This document shows, in pieces, positions 62,991 through 64,000 of a DNA stretch of 64,000 nucleotides (positions within the stretch are counted from its first letter, which is position 1; each line of letters opens with the position of its first letter). The notes below the pieces were generated by a model that was not told where the DNA came from, did no database searches, and saw only the letters and a program-made list of their open reading frames with translations. Source of the DNA: Adiantum capillus-veneris (Eukaryota; Streptophyta; Polypodiopsida; Polypodiales; Pteridaceae). A program made the translations under genes and the position numbers. The DNA is taken from assembly GCA_014529385.2 (NCBI GenBank), contig CM043947.1, forward strand, positions 102,918,811-102,982,810. The letters run 5' to 3'.

Positions 62991-63074
62991 TTCCATGTTG
63001 TAGCATGATTTTTTGTGTGAAGAATATTTTTCTATAACTATGGATTTAACAATGTAATCTTTTTCACTTACAGG

Positions 63075-64000
63075 ATGGACTTTGAATCTGGGGAGAAAGT
63101 ACATATGATACTTGACAATGAAATTGTTGGTATTGGTTGTGTGTGTAGAACAGATCCAAATTCCACTTGTGGTGGTACAAAGATAGGGCAAGTAAATGTC
63201 TCCATACTAGTGGAGGAATGCTTGAAGGATGTGGTCCTACCTTTTCCTACAATGGATACTTCATCTCTCCAAGGCTCATTATGGAGTGCTGTTCGATGGT
63301 CAAAGATTCTTTTGCAATCTTTTGTATTAAATGGGAACTTAATTGATCCACAGGAAAGCTACAATGGTGATGAAGAACATGATCATTCTGATCCTCTAGT
63401 TACAGATGCAATACCTATGACAAGCCCAGAATTTGAAGCAATGATTCGAGAGTCTTGGAGAAATCAGAGGGTCCTTTTAAAAGATGACACAATTATGCAA
63501 ACCATGAATGAAGGGACCATCTTATATGTATTTCCACATGATTATGTCAACTTTCAGGAACTTGGTCCTGATTGTGTGGGTGTGGGTATTGAAAGAGAAA
63601 ATGCAAGCATTGATGATGTGGTTGAAGTGGGTAGCATCACTTTGCTAAAGTGTCCCATCAAGCACACAACAATGTTGAATGGGAGCCCATTACAACGATT
63701 TGTTCCTGTTGATGGCATGCATGCTATATATGAGGATGTATCCAACGATGACAATGTTGGAAAAAAACTTGATGGGAGTAATGTTGTCCAGTTGTCAAGG
63801 AAGAGACGATACACTTGTATGAACAGGACTCAAAAATCAAAAGCAGCACCAGCTTCGACTTTTTACCTTTCAAACAAATCAATTCACAGGGTATCATGCA
63901 TTGATTGTTGTGCACAAAAATGTTGCCAGTTTGTAGATCGTGATATGGTGACAAGGTTATGACAACAATTTTGGGGAGAGTCTCAAAAATCACGCACTAA
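63075..64000 (+). pseudogene. Outer-element candidate transposase (DUF7869-like), N-terminal part, nonsense codon, runs off window
   Basis: The ATG at 63075 lies one base behind the acceptor CACTTACAG, as in the inner copy. The frame aligns with the inner protein over its N-terminus: VLPFPTMDTSSLQ versus LIPFPTMDALTMG, GVGIERENAS versus GIGIETSYAD, CPIKHTTMLNG versus CWPIKRVTTMDG, and the Cys cluster CCAQKCCQF. A TGA at 63960-63962 interrupts the frame where the inner copy reads MRNEFWGQS; after it the frame continues QQFWGESQKS, so this is a single-codon nonsense change (CGA to TGA would explain it). The DDE-like part should lie beyond the window. It confirms that the outer element has the same divergent transposase/ParB-MTase pair. 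Confidence 0.8.

Larger units (their letters stand above)
6374..64000. mobile_element. Outer giant TIR transposon (left end and most of body; right end beyond window)
   Basis: It starts inside Copia gag with a TIR of the same design as the inner element. Its own genes are FCP1-2 (9806-9031), FCP1-1 (16634-15436), SET (17833-17277) and ParB-MTase (48666-46782 plus 21192-20393) on the minus strand, and the transposase-like gene on the plus strand from 63075 and off the edge. Without the inner insertion its visible part is about 32 kb. It is older than the inner element: ParB-MTase is split, and FCP1-2, ParB-MTase and the transposase carry nonsense codons. Its spacers are filled with the GGTCCACCACTTGTCC repeat family. 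Confidence 0.8.

Noticed and set aside
9247-63962. U-to-C RNA editing removing the in-frame stop codons
   Set aside because: Known in organelles of some ferns and hornworts, but these are nuclear-type genes with spliceosomal introns, and one stop (9247) would need a different change. Decay by deamination is simpler.

Overview
The window looks like nuclear DNA from a plant with a large, repeat-rich genome. It has GT-AG introns, a Copia-type gag with a tRNA-iMet primer-binding site, long AT-rich non-coding stretches and microsatellites. The Copia gag and the plant-type gene families would fit a seed-free vascular plant such as a fern, but that is a guess from memory, not proven by the sequence.

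The main result is a nest of mobile elements. Layer 1 is a Copia retrotransposon: 5' LTR about 3691-4702, primer-binding site 4705-4716, gag from 5793. Layer 2 ('outer element') interrupts that gag at about 6374 and runs past the right edge of the window. Layer 3 ('inner element', 21195-46779, about 25.6 kb) is inserted in a gene of the outer element. The inner element has terminal inverted repeats (TIRs) of 16 bp + 4-bp spacer + 13 bp, flanked by a candidate 2-bp duplication (AG). The only visible end of the outer element has the same 16+4+13 layout with an identical 13-mer, so both are members of one family of giant TIR DNA transposons.

Both copies carry the same gene set in the same relative order. 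(i) A large protein resembling those annotated DUF7869, with Cys-rich, HTH-like and DDE/RNase-H-like motifs, is the candidate transposase. (ii) Divergent from it is a gene with a ParB/DGQHR-like domain followed by a degenerate, circularly permuted (beta-class) amino-methyltransferase-like domain. (iii) Two FCP1-like HAD genes with altered catalytic signatures follow it. The outer copy also has a SET-domain exon. Inner order left to right: TIR, transposase (-), ParB-MTase (+), FCP1-1 (+), FCP1-2 (+), TIR. Outer order: TIR, FCP1-2 (-), FCP1-1 (-), SET (-), ParB-MTase (-, split by the inner element), transposase (+, runs off the window). In both copies the coding start of the transposase and of the ParB-MTase lies 1-5 nt behind a splice acceptor, so the long spaces between them probably hold 5'-UTR introns.

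Each element fills its introns and spacers with its own minisatellite. The outer element has a family built on GGTCCACCACTTGTCC (6.6-20 kb and 48.7-63 kb), organised into higher-order repeats. The inner element has a palindromic family built on CCTATGGCC/GGCCATAGG (24.9-46.3 kb). I saw no mixing across the TIR boundaries. Most element genes are decayed by single nonsense changes or 1-nt frameshifts. The inner FCP1-1 and FCP1-2 exons and the outer FCP1-1 exon are still open. Left of the Copia element (1-3.69 kb) lies a decayed unknown gene with microsatellites.
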